A program made the position numbers and the translations under genes. Below, piece after piece: positions 1 to 5,945 of a stretch of DNA of 5,945 nucleotides. The stretch is from positions 1 to 5,945 of the forward strand of contig JAGWSK010000378.1 in NCBI GenBank assembly GCA_028869355.1, written 5' to 3'. How positions within the stretch are numbered: the stretch's first letter is position 1; the number at the start of each line of letters is the position of its first letter. Under the pieces are notes generated by a model. The model was not told the origin of the DNA and searched no databases. It was given only the letters and a program-made list of their open reading frames with translations. Source of the stretch: Alphaproteobacteria bacterium (lineage in GTDB: Bacteria > Pseudomonadota > Alphaproteobacteria > Micropepsales > Micropepsaceae).

Positions 1-725
1 GTGGACACATCCGCCAATGTCGCAATCCCGGCCGCGTATTTGTTCTGGGCGATGGTCAGAGCCATGCGGAAATCTTCAATTGCGGCGCTCAGCAGGTCGG
101 CCGCCGCATCGGCGGCGCGCAACTGGAAATAAGCAATCGCCAGTTGGGCCTGGGCCGAAAGCCGCGCGCCTGCGATATCGGCAGCGCTGGCCTGCGCCGT
201 CGCAACATCGGCTTCCACCGCGCGCCTGATGCCACCCCAGACATCGATGTCCCAGGTCGCGTCAAGCGCCGCCGAATAGGTGAATACCGTTCCCCCCGAC
301 GAGCCGCCTCCGCCCGTTGTCCCGGTTCCGGTGCCGGTCCCGGTTCCGGTCGTCCCGACCGTGCCGCGCCCGCCGCTCCCAGTGCCTCGCACGCCGAGAT
401 TTGCCCCGATATTCGGCAGCAGCAGCGCACGCTCAATGCCGACCTGGGCCCGTGCGACGCGATAAGCCGCTTCCGCTTCCTTGAGATTCTGGTTGTTGAT
501 ATCGACCTGTTTTTCCAGCGCATCCAGCACCGGATCGTCGTAAATATCCCACCAGCTTTCCCAGCCGGCGGCTTGCCGCGGGGTCGCGGGCGTCCAGCCC
601 TGGTTTTCCTTGAACTGCATCTCGGCCGGCGCCGTCGGGCGCATATAGTCCGGGCCAACTTCGCAGGCGGAAAGACCCGCCGGCAATACACATGCGACCA
701 GCCCCCGCCAGCCCCTCAACTGCAT
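1..725 (-). CDS. NodT/OprM-family RND efflux outer-membrane lipoprotein (N-terminal part, cut by window edge)
   Basis: Outer-membrane channel (OMF) subunit of a tripartite efflux pump; it should form a trimeric barrel plus periplasmic tunnel that receives substrate from the MdtBC pump. 241 codons are visible from ATG 725 with no stop before position 1. The family is usually about 460-500 residues, so roughly half is missing. A signal peptide (residues 1-20, with LVACVLPAG as its hydrophobic core) ends in the lipobox LSAC, making Cys21 the likely lipidated residue. Then come the family signature WWDIYDDPVLDALEKQ (58-73), the first helical pair (about 66-103), strand S1 (LPNIGANLGV, 103-112), a Gly/Thr-rich loop (114-146), strand S2 ending in TWDIDVWGG (157-165), and the long helix with AQLAIAYFQLRAADAAADLL (193-212). 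NKYAAGIATLADV (228-240) matches the G-I-x-T/S-x-x-D-V segment of the family. The start is supported by the signal peptide, a GAGG ribosome site and the tight junction to mdtC. Unusual feature: the long Gly/Thr loop. Confidence 0.93.
   Translation of the reverse strand, partial: MQLRGWRGLVACVLPAGLSACEVGPDYMRPTAPAEMQFKENQGWTPATPRQAAGWESWWDIYDDPVLDALEKQVDINNQNLKEAEAAYRVARAQVGIERALLLPNIGANLGVRGTGSGGRGTVGTTGTGTGTGTGTTGGGGSSGGTVFTYSAALDATWDIDVWGGIRRAVEADVATAQASAADIAGARLSAQAQLAIAYFQLRAADAAADLLSAAIEDFRMALTIAQNKYAAGIATLADVS
288..386 (-). other. Gly/Thr-rich low-complexity loop in the outer-membrane channel protein
   Basis: Residues 114-146 of the channel protein consist almost only of Gly, Thr and Ser, with a pure (Gly-Thr)5 core at residues 127-136. 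The stretch lies between predicted barrel strands S1 (PNIGANLGV) and S2 (FTYSAALDATWDIDVW). In TolC/OprM folds this connection is the first extracellular loop. The placement is inferred from the family fold; the composition is read directly. Confidence 0.8.
318..347 (-). repeat. Short tandem hexamer array GGNACC encoding (Gly-Thr)5
   Basis: On the coding strand five consecutive hexamers read GGAACC, GGGACC, GGCACC, GGAACC and GGGACA. They differ only at the third base of the Gly codon and, in the last unit, at the third base of the Thr codon. The period is two codons, so gain or loss of units keeps the frame. It lies inside the channel lipoprotein gene. Confidence 0.85.
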
Positions 726-727
726 CC

Positions 728-3700
728 TTACGCCTCGCTCGCGCGCACTCTGCCGATGCCGTGATAGACCTGCTGCCACAGTCTGCCGGTCCGGATCCGG
801 AACCGGTCGAGATACAGGTACACGACGGGGGTGGTGTAAAGCGTCAGCAACTGGCTGACAACCAGTCCGCCGACGATTGAGATGCCCAGAGGCTGACGCA
901 GTTCGGCGCCGTCCCCGGTGATCAGTGCCAACGGCAATGCCGCGAAGATCGCCGCCATGGTCGTCATCATGATCGGACGGAAGCGCAGCAAACACGCGCG
1001 ATAAATCGCGGCGCGGCTGTCCAGCCCCTCATTCCGCTGCGCGTTGATGGCAAAATCGATCATCATGATCGCATTCTTCTTGACGATGCCGATGAGCAGG
1101 ATGACTCCGATCATCGCGATCAGGCTGAACTCCGTCTTGAACACCAGGAGCGCCAGAACCGCGCCCACGCCGGCAGACGGCAGGGTCGACAGAATCGTCA
1201 GCGGGTGAACAAGACTTTCATAGAGTACGCCCAGAACAATGTAGACAGTAATCAATGCAGCGAGGATCAGATAGGGTTCGTTGGACATCGACAGCAGGAA
1301 TTGACGCGCATTGCCCGCAAACTCTCCGTGCACGGAAATCGGCACATGCAACGCACCCATGGTGCGCTGAATCGCGTCCACCGCCGTGCCGAGCGACTCG
1401 CCTTCGGGTAGATTGAACGAGAAAGTGGTGGCAACGAACGGACCCTGGTGCGCCACCGACAGCGGCGTCAGTCCCGGTGCGTAATGGGCAACGTCGGACA
1501 GCGGAATCATATTTTCTTTCGACGTGCTGAGCGATGTTCCGGTGGACGCGGCGCCGCGTGAACTGATCGCAATCTGGTTCTGCAACTGATTGTGCACGGC
1601 GTCGGCGGCAATCTGGGCCGCGCTCTGTGCGGCGGTCCCGCCCGGCGCGCTGGCCGCGGTCGTGGCCGCAGACTGCACGGTGCTTGCAACGGCGCCCGTC
1701 TGCTGGCTGCCTTTGATGTTGCCCGACGTGCTGACGAAAATATCCTGCAGGGTGTCGGGGCTTTGCCAGAACTGCGGCGCCACTTCCATGACGACGTGGT
1801 ACTGGTTGAGTTCCTGGTAAATGGTCGAGACCTGGCGCTGGCCGAACGCGTCGTACAGCGTATTGTCGATCTGCTGGGTGTTCAGGCCGAGTCTCGCCGC
1901 GGTGGCGCGGTCAATCTGCAATTGCACGTCCAGACCCGCTTCCTGACGGTCGGAATTCACATCTTCCAATTCCGGAACGTCCTGCAACGCGGTCGTGATT
2001 TTCGGAACCCAGGTATTGATCTCGTCCAGCGTGTCGGCCTGGATCGTGTACTGATAACTGGCGTTTCCCTGGCGCCCGCCGGCCCGCAAATCCTGCACCG
2101 GCTGCAGGAAAAGACGCGCGCCGGCAATATTTCCGATCTCGTTGCGCATGCGCGCGATCACGGCATCCGAAGATTCCTTGCGCTCCGACAACGGCTTCAG
2201 ACTGATGAACACGCTGCCATTGTTGGTCTGGCCGAATCCGATGCCGCTCGATCCGGTCGATCCCACGACGCTGTCCACCGCCGGATCCTTGCGGATCGCC
2301 TCCTCGAATTGGAGGAATTTCTGTTCCATCAGCTGGAACGAGATCGCCTGATCGCCGCGGATATTGCCGTTGAGATTTCCCGTATCCTGCTGCGGGAAGA
2401 AGCCCTTGGGTATGATCGTGAACAGATAAATGTTCAGCCCAATAGTCATGAACAGGATCACAAGAATCGTCGCCGGATTCGACAGCGCCCAGGTCAGCGA
2501 CCGGTCATAAATCCGCAGCGCCCGCGCAAACACCATCTCCGAGCCGCGCATCAGCCAGTTCTGCCGTCCTTTGCGGTTTTCGATCCGCAAATGCGCGCAC
2601 ATCATTGGCGTGGTCGTCAGCGACAGCAGAAGCGAGAAGAAGATCGCGATGGACAATGTCAGCGCGAATTCGTGGAATAGCCGCCCGATCAGGCCCTGCA
2701 TCAACAGAATTGGCAGGAATACCGCGACCAGCGAAATCGACATCGAGAGCACGGTGAAACCGACTTCTCTCGCCCCGAGAAGCGCAGCCTGCATCCGCGG
2801 TACGCCCTCCTCGATATGGCGCGAGATGTTTTCCACCACCACAATGGCATCATCCACGACAAAGCCGGTCGCGATGGTCAGCGCCATCAGCGAGAGATTG
2901 TCGAGGCTGAAATTCAGCAGATACATGACCCCGAAAGTGCCGAGCAGCGACAGGGGAACGGCAACGCTCGGCACCAATGCCGCCCGGCCGTTGCGCAGGA
3001 ACAGCAAGACCACCACGATCACGAGGCAGATCGCGATCAGGATCGTTTCCTCGACATCGTGCAGTGAGCGGCGGATGGTCGTTGTGCGGTCATTCACCGG
3101 CGTGATGGTGATGCTGGACGGGATCGACGCCTGTAGTTCCGGGATCAAGGCTTTGATGCGGTCCACGACGTCAATGATATTCGCGCCCGGCTGCCGGATG
3201 ATATTGATCAGAACCGCGGGCTTGCCGTTCGCGAGTCCAAGGTTGCGGATATTCTCGACGCCGTCGCTGACATCGGCGATGTCGCTCAACCGCACCGCTG
3301 CATTGTTGCGATAGGCAATGATCAGGTTTTTGTAATCGGCCGCGGTGGTCGCGGTGTCATTGACGTAGATCTGAAAGCGCTGATCGCCCTGCTCGATCGC
3401 GCCTTTGGGCGAATTCGCATTGGCCGCGGACAGCGCCGCCCGCACGTCTTCGAGACCGATGCCATATTTGAACAGCGCCCGCGGATTGAGTTCGACACGC
3501 ACCGCGGGCAGCGAGGCGCCTCCGACCTGGACCTCGCCCACACCTGCCACCTGCGACAGTTTTTGTTGCATGATGGTCGACGCCGAATCGTAAATTTGCC
3601 CGCGAGTCAGCACGTTTGAGGTCAGCGCCAGGATCAGGACCGGGAAATCCGCAGGATTCACCTTGCGATAAGTCGGATTGGTCCTTAAGTCCGCCGGCAG

Positions 3701-4054
3701 ATCGACATGGGCGGCATTGATTGCCGCCTGCACGTCACGCGCCGCACCATCGATATCCCGGTTGAGGTCGAACTGCAGGGTGATGCGGGTTGACCCGACC
3801 GAGCTTGACGAGGTCATCTCGATCACATCGGAGATGGTGCCGAGGTGGCGCTCCAACGGCGTCGCCACGCTGGTAGCGACGGTCTCGGGACTCGCGCCCG
3901 GCAACTGGGCGGTCACCGAAATCGTCGGAAAATCCAGATTGGGCAGCGGCGAGACCGGCAGCAGGAAAAACGCCCCCGCACCAGCCAGCGCAATGCCGAT
4001 CGTCAGCAAAGTCGTCGCAACCGGCCGGGCAATGAAAGGCGCGGAGAAATTCAT
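728..4054 (-). CDS. mdtC: MdtC-like RND multidrug efflux pump subunit (complete)
   Basis: Inner-membrane proton/drug antiporter, the MdtC partner of the MdtB2C-type mixed trimer. 1108 residues from ATG 4054, against about 1025 in E. coli MdtC; most of the excess is one insert. The N-terminus MNFSAPFIARPVATTLL matches the family start, so I reject an in-frame ATG at 4099 that would add 15 unrelated residues inside mdtB. Twelve membrane segments in RND order: TM1 about 12-32, TM2-TM6 about 336-487, TM7 about 527-549, TM8-TM12 about 927-1082, with large periplasmic loops after TM1 and TM7. Proton-relay residues are present: Asp401-Asp402 in TM4 (GFVVDDAIVV), Lys993 in TM10 (IVKKNAIMMIDFA), Arg1024 and Thr1031 around TM11 (RFRPIMMT). 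MdtC-type signatures include MTSSSSVGSTRITLQFDLNR, GAARDVQAAINAA, GREVGFTV-like AREVGFTVLSMSISLVAVF, GGRQGNASYQYT and AFGQRQVSTIYQ. It overlaps mdtB by four bases (ATGA) and ends two bases before the channel gene. Unusual feature: an Ala/Ser/Thr/Gln-rich insert at residues about 778-847. Confidence 0.96.
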   Translation of the reverse strand: MNFSAPFIARPVATTLLTIGIALAGAGAFFLLPVSPLPNLDFPTISVTAQLPGASPETVATSVATPLERHLGTISDVIEMTSSSSVGSTRITLQFDLNRDIDGAARDVQAAINAAHVDLPADLRTNPTYRKVNPADFPVLILALTSNVLTRGQIYDSASTIMQQKLSQVAGVGEVQVGGASLPAVRVELNPRALFKYGIGLEDVRAALSAANANSPKGAIEQGDQRFQIYVNDTATTAADYKNLIIAYRNNAAVRLSDIADVSDGVENIRNLGLANGKPAVLINIIRQPGANIIDVVDRIKALIPELQASIPSSITITPVNDRTTTIRRSLHDVEETILIAICLVIVVVLLFLRNGRAALVPSVAVPLSLLGTFGVMYLLNFSLDNLSLMALTIATGFVVDDAIVVVENISRHIEEGVPRMQAALLGAREVGFTVLSMSISLVAVFLPILLMQGLIGRLFHEFALTLSIAIFFSLLLSLTTTPMMCAHLRIENRKGRQNWLMRGSEMVFARALRIYDRSLTWALSNPATILVILFMTIGLNIYLFTIIPKGFFPQQDTGNLNGNIRGDQAISFQLMEQKFLQFEEAIRKDPAVDSVVGSTGSSGIGFGQTNNGSVFISLKPLSERKESSDAVIARMRNEIGNIAGARLFLQPVQDLRAGGRQGNASYQYTIQADTLDEINTWVPKITTALQDVPELEDVNSDRQEAGLDVQLQIDRATAARLGLNTQQIDNTLYDAFGQRQVSTIYQELNQYHVVMEVAPQFWQSPDTLQDIFVSTSGNIKGSQQTGAVASTVQSAATTAASAPGGTAAQSAAQIAADAVHNQLQNQIAISSRGAASTGTSLSTSKENMIPLSDVAHYAPGLTPLSVAHQGPFVATTFSFNLPEGESLGTAVDAIQRTMGALHVPISVHGEFAGNARQFLLSMSNEPYLILAALITVYIVLGVLYESLVHPLTILSTLPSAGVGAVLALLVFKTEFSLIAMIGVILLIGIVKKNAIMMIDFAINAQRNEGLDSRAAIYRACLLRFRPIMMTTMAAIFAALPLALITGDGAELRQPLGISIVGGLVVSQLLTLYTTPVVYLYLDRFRIRTGRLWQQVYHGIGRVRASEA
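733..736 (-). promoter_or_regulatory. Ribosome binding site of the outer-membrane channel gene
   Basis: GAGG on the minus strand, seven bases before ATG 725 and within the last codons of mdtC. Together with the TAAGGATG junction (mdtC stop, two bases, next start) it supports ATG 725 as the start and suggests translation by ribosomes finishing mdtC. Confidence 0.65.
1514..1723 (-). other. Low-complexity insert in the docking domain of MdtC
   Basis: Residues about 778-847 of the MdtC-like protein are Ala/Ser/Thr/Gln/Gly-rich (for example STVQSAATTAASAPGGTAAQ) and have no counterpart in E. coli MdtC as I recall it, where only about seven residues (FV-INNEGKA-IPLS) join the same flanks. Here FVSTSG and ENMIPLSDVA flank about 68 extra residues. 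The MdtB-like neighbour has the short form (LPSSGGGQVPLSAIA). By alignment with AcrB the site is a hairpin of the DC docking subdomain, the part that faces the adaptor and channel. The part with AAQIAADAVHNQLQNQIA could form a helix; the rest looks disordered. Reading frame and flanks are intact, so it is part of a functional gene. Confidence 0.8.
4051..4054 (-). other. ATGA stop/start overlap between mdtB and mdtC
   Basis: The minus strand reads ATGA: the ATG of mdtC (4054-4052) shares two bases with the TGA of mdtB (4053-4051). This kind of overlap usually couples translation, which would help to keep the two subunits of one mixed trimer in proportion. The coupling is inferred; the overlap is read directly. 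Confidence 0.9.
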
Positions 4055-5945
4055 GGCGCGAGCGGCTCCGGAGATTCGGCGGCCGGACCGCGGCGCCACG
4101 CGCGGAGCCGCGCCCCCATGCGGTCGAAATAGAGATAGATCACCGGCGTTGTGAACAAAGTCAGAAGCTGACTCAGCAGCAGCCCGCCGACGATCGACAC
4201 GCCCAGCGGATGGCGCAATTCCGAGCCCGTGCCGTTCCCGATCATCAGCGGCAATGCGCCGAAAAGGGCAGCGAGCGTGGTCATCAGAATCGGCCGGAAG
4301 CGCAACAAGGCGGCCTGGAAAATCGCCTCGCGCGGCGCCTTGCCTTCCTCGCGCTCGGCGGAAATCGCGAAGTCGATCATCATGATCGCGTTTTTCTTCA
4401 CGATGCCGATCAGAAGAATGATGCCGATAATCGAAATGATATCGAGGTTCTCGCCCACGAGCATCAGCGCAAGCAGTGCGCCGACACCCGCTGAAGGCAG
4501 TGTGGAAAGGATCGTCACCGGGTGGATAAAGCTCTCATAGAGCACGCCGAGCACGATATAAACTGTGACGATCGCCGCCATGATCAGCAGCAATTCGTTG
4601 CCGAGGGTCGATTCAAAGCTCAGCGCCGCGCCCTCGAAGCTGGTTCGGACGGAAGCCGGAATGCCGGCATCCTGTTCGGCCTGCCGCACCGCGGTAACGG
4701 CCGCACCCAGCGACGACCCGGGTGCTACGTCGAACGAGATCATCGCTGCCGGGAATTGCGCCAGGTGATCGATTTCCAGCGGCACGTCGCGCTGCTCGAT
4801 TTTCGCAATTGCAGATAACGGCACCTGACCGCCGCCGGACGACGGGAGATACATCGAGTTCAGCGTGTCCATCGATGCCTGCAGACCGGGATCGGCTTCG
4901 AGGATGACGCGATACTGATTCGATTGGGTGAAGATCGTGGACACGATCCGCTGGCCGAACGCGTCGTAGAGCGCGTTGTCGATGGTGGCCGCGGTGATGC
5001 CGAACCGCGCCGCTGTGTCACGGTCGAGATTGATATAGGCGCTGCGGCCCTGATCGAGGTAATTGGTCGAGACATTCTCCAGTTCCGGCGACTGTTGCAG
5101 CCGGTCCAGCAGTGTCGGAACCCACTGATTTAGAATCGCACTGGTCGCCGCCTGAAGGATGAACTGATATTGCGCACGGCCGACGGTGGATTCGACGGTC
5201 AGGTCCTGCACCGGTTGCAGAAACAGCGAAATGCCCTCGACATCGTGTGTCTCCGCGTTCATCCGGCGGATGATATCGGTCACCGAATCCGTGCGTTGGC
5301 TCTTGTCCTTCAGATTGATCAGGATACGGCCGCTGTTCAGCGTCGTATTGGTGCCGTCCACGCCGATGAAGGACGACAGGCTGACGACGTCCGGATCCTT
5401 GCGAATGATATCGGCAAGCTGCAACTGACGCTCCGACATGGCGGAAAACGAAATCGTCGGCGGCGCGCGCGTAATCCCCTGGATCAACCCGGTGTCCTGG
5501 ATCGGGAAAAATCCCTTGGGGATTTCGACATAGAGTGCCGCCGTCAATGCGAGCGTCAGTATCGCGACCAGCAGGGTCGCCGGCTGGTGGTCGAGCACCC
5601 AATTCAGCGTGCGGCCATAGCCCGCAATCGTGCGCTCGAACAGTTGCGCCGCCTTGTGCCCGATCCAGCTGTGGCGCTGCTCCGATTCCGGTTTCAGCAG
5701 CTTGGCGCACATCATCGGGACCAGTGTCAGAGACACGACCGCCGAAATCAGGATCGTGACCGCCAGGGTCATGGCGAATTCGCGGAACAGACGCCCCACC
5801 ACCTCCTGCATGAACAGCAGCGGGATCAAAACCGCGATCAGGGACACAGTTAAGGATATGATTGTGAAACCGATTTCCCCTGCGCCCTTGAGCGCCGCCT
5901 GCACCGCGCTTTCGCCCATTTCAAGATGGCGCGAGATATTCTCGA
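4051..5945 (-). CDS. mdtB: MdtB-like RND multidrug efflux pump subunit (C-terminal part, cut by window edge)
   Basis: Inner-membrane proton/drug antiporter, the MdtB half of an MdtBC pump. 630 codons are visible, starting at ENISRHLE just after TM4; about 405-415 N-terminal residues, including the TM4 Asp-Asp pair, lie beyond 5945. An in-frame ATG at 5919 is internal and not the start. MdtB-type signatures separate it from its neighbour: GAGEIGFTIISLTVSLIAVL, VVGRLFREFAMTLAV, SFIGVDGTNTTLNSGR, AFGQRIVSTIFTQSNQYRV and VPLSAIAKIEQR. Visible residues about 23-45, 55-80 and 120-142 are TM5-TM7; a large periplasmic porter and docking loop follows to about 450; TM8-TM12 lie at about 450-606. The TM10 lysine is present at visible residue 517 (IVKKNAIMMIDFA), and the Arg and Thr of RFRPILMT at 548 and 555. 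The docking hairpin is short, unlike in MdtC. It ends in TGA overlapping the mdtC start. First gene of the operon in this window; an adaptor gene is expected upstream. Confidence 0.95.
   Translation of the reverse strand, partial: ENISRHLEMGESAVQAALKGAGEIGFTIISLTVSLIAVLIPLLFMQEVVGRLFREFAMTLAVTILISAVVSLTLVPMMCAKLLKPESEQRHSWIGHKAAQLFERTIAGYGRTLNWVLDHQPATLLVAILTLALTAALYVEIPKGFFPIQDTGLIQGITRAPPTISFSAMSERQLQLADIIRKDPDVVSLSSFIGVDGTNTTLNSGRILINLKDKSQRTDSVTDIIRRMNAETHDVEGISLFLQPVQDLTVESTVGRAQYQFILQAATSAILNQWVPTLLDRLQQSPELENVSTNYLDQGRSAYINLDRDTAARFGITAATIDNALYDAFGQRIVSTIFTQSNQYRVILEADPGLQASMDTLNSMYLPSSGGGQVPLSAIAKIEQRDVPLEIDHLAQFPAAMISFDVAPGSSLGAAVTAVRQAEQDAGIPASVRTSFEGAALSFESTLGNELLLIMAAIVTVYIVLGVLYESFIHPVTILSTLPSAGVGALLALMLVGENLDIISIIGIILLIGIVKKNAIMMIDFAISAEREEGKAPREAIFQAALLRFRPILMTTLAALFGALPLMIGNGTGSELRHPLGVSIVGGLLLSQLLTLFTTPVIYLYFDRMGARLRAWRRGPAAESPEPLAP
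4066..4069 (-). promoter_or_regulatory. Weak ribosome binding site for mdtC
   Basis: GGAG on the minus strand lies 11 bases before ATG 4054, inside the 3' end of mdtB. The spacing is longer than the usual 5-9 bases, so initiation probably relies partly on re-use of ribosomes that stop at the overlapping TGA. Confidence 0.4.

Noticed and set aside
280..465. Plus-strand open frame encoding a Pro-Val repeat protein (PVPVPVPVPV)
   Set aside because: It is the antisense shadow of the GGNACC repeat in the channel gene. It has no family resemblance and sits opposite a clearly conserved protein.
790..801. Perfect 12-base palindrome TCCGGATCCGGA near the 3' end of mdtC, considered as a terminator or operator
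   Set aside because: It encodes Arg-rich C-terminal residues (RFRIRTG), has no loop or following T-run, and the next gene is joined to mdtC with a two-base gap, so termination here makes little sense.
1592..2680. Long plus-strand open frame (362 codons) opposite mdtC
   Set aside because: It is Arg/His/Gln-rich, typical of antisense reading of a GC-rich gene. No recognisable domain, and mdtC on the other strand is a full, conserved RND protein. The same applies to the frames at 2571-3314 and 5170-5853.
4374..4388. Inverted repeat CGATCAT-C-ATGATCG, found also at 1057-1071, as a possible operator pair
   Set aside because: Both copies fall on the same codons of the two paralogues (the TM10 motif AIMMID), so the shared protein motif explains them. 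They lie deep within coding sequence.
5917..5919. ATG at 5919 as the true start of a short 622-residue pump protein
   Set aside because: The frame stays open to the window edge, and the preceding codons (ENISRHLE) continue the conserved RND TM4 region. The gene is cut by the window rather than truncated in the genome.
728..5945. The two adjacent pump genes as a recent tandem duplication
   Set aside because: Each matches a different known subfamily (MdtB or MdtC) by distinct signatures, so the duplication is ancient and shared with many Proteobacteria.

Overview
This window is one piece of a tripartite RND (resistance-nodulation-division) drug-efflux operon. It lies entirely on the minus strand, so transcription runs from position 5945 towards 1. 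Both edges cut through genes. The DNA is GC-rich, with strong G/C preference at third codon positions. Two MdtB/MdtC-type pumps followed directly by a NodT-family outer-membrane lipoprotein is an arrangement I associate with Alphaproteobacteria (rhizobial or related soil lineages) rather than with the enteric mdtABCD-baeSR layout. The assignment to class is an inference and I would not name a genus.

Layout in transcription order: (1) 5945-4051, the C-terminal about 60% of an MdtB-like inner-membrane pump subunit, entering the window just after its TM4 Asp-Asp pair; (2) 4054-728, a complete MdtC-like subunit of 1108 residues, whose ATG overlaps the mdtB stop in an ATGA; (3) 725 to beyond 1, the N-terminal 241 residues of a NodT/OprM-type outer-membrane channel lipoprotein, whose ATG follows the mdtC stop after two bases (TAAGGATG). 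The junctions are so tight that there is essentially no non-coding DNA and no room for an internal promoter or terminator. The promoter, and probably the periplasmic adaptor gene (mdtA-like), should lie upstream of 5945; the end of the channel gene lies beyond position 1.

From known MdtABC biology, MdtB and MdtC form a mixed pump trimer powered by the proton gradient. An adaptor couples it to an outer-membrane channel, and substrates such as bile salts and novobiocin are exported in E. coli. Here the operon appears to carry its own dedicated channel.

I see no undescribed system. Two features are out of the ordinary: an Ala/Ser/Thr/Gln-rich insert of about 68 residues in the docking domain of MdtC, absent from its MdtB partner and from E. 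coli MdtC; and a Gly/Thr repeat loop in the channel protein, encoded by a GGNACC hexamer array, at the position expected for its first surface-exposed loop.
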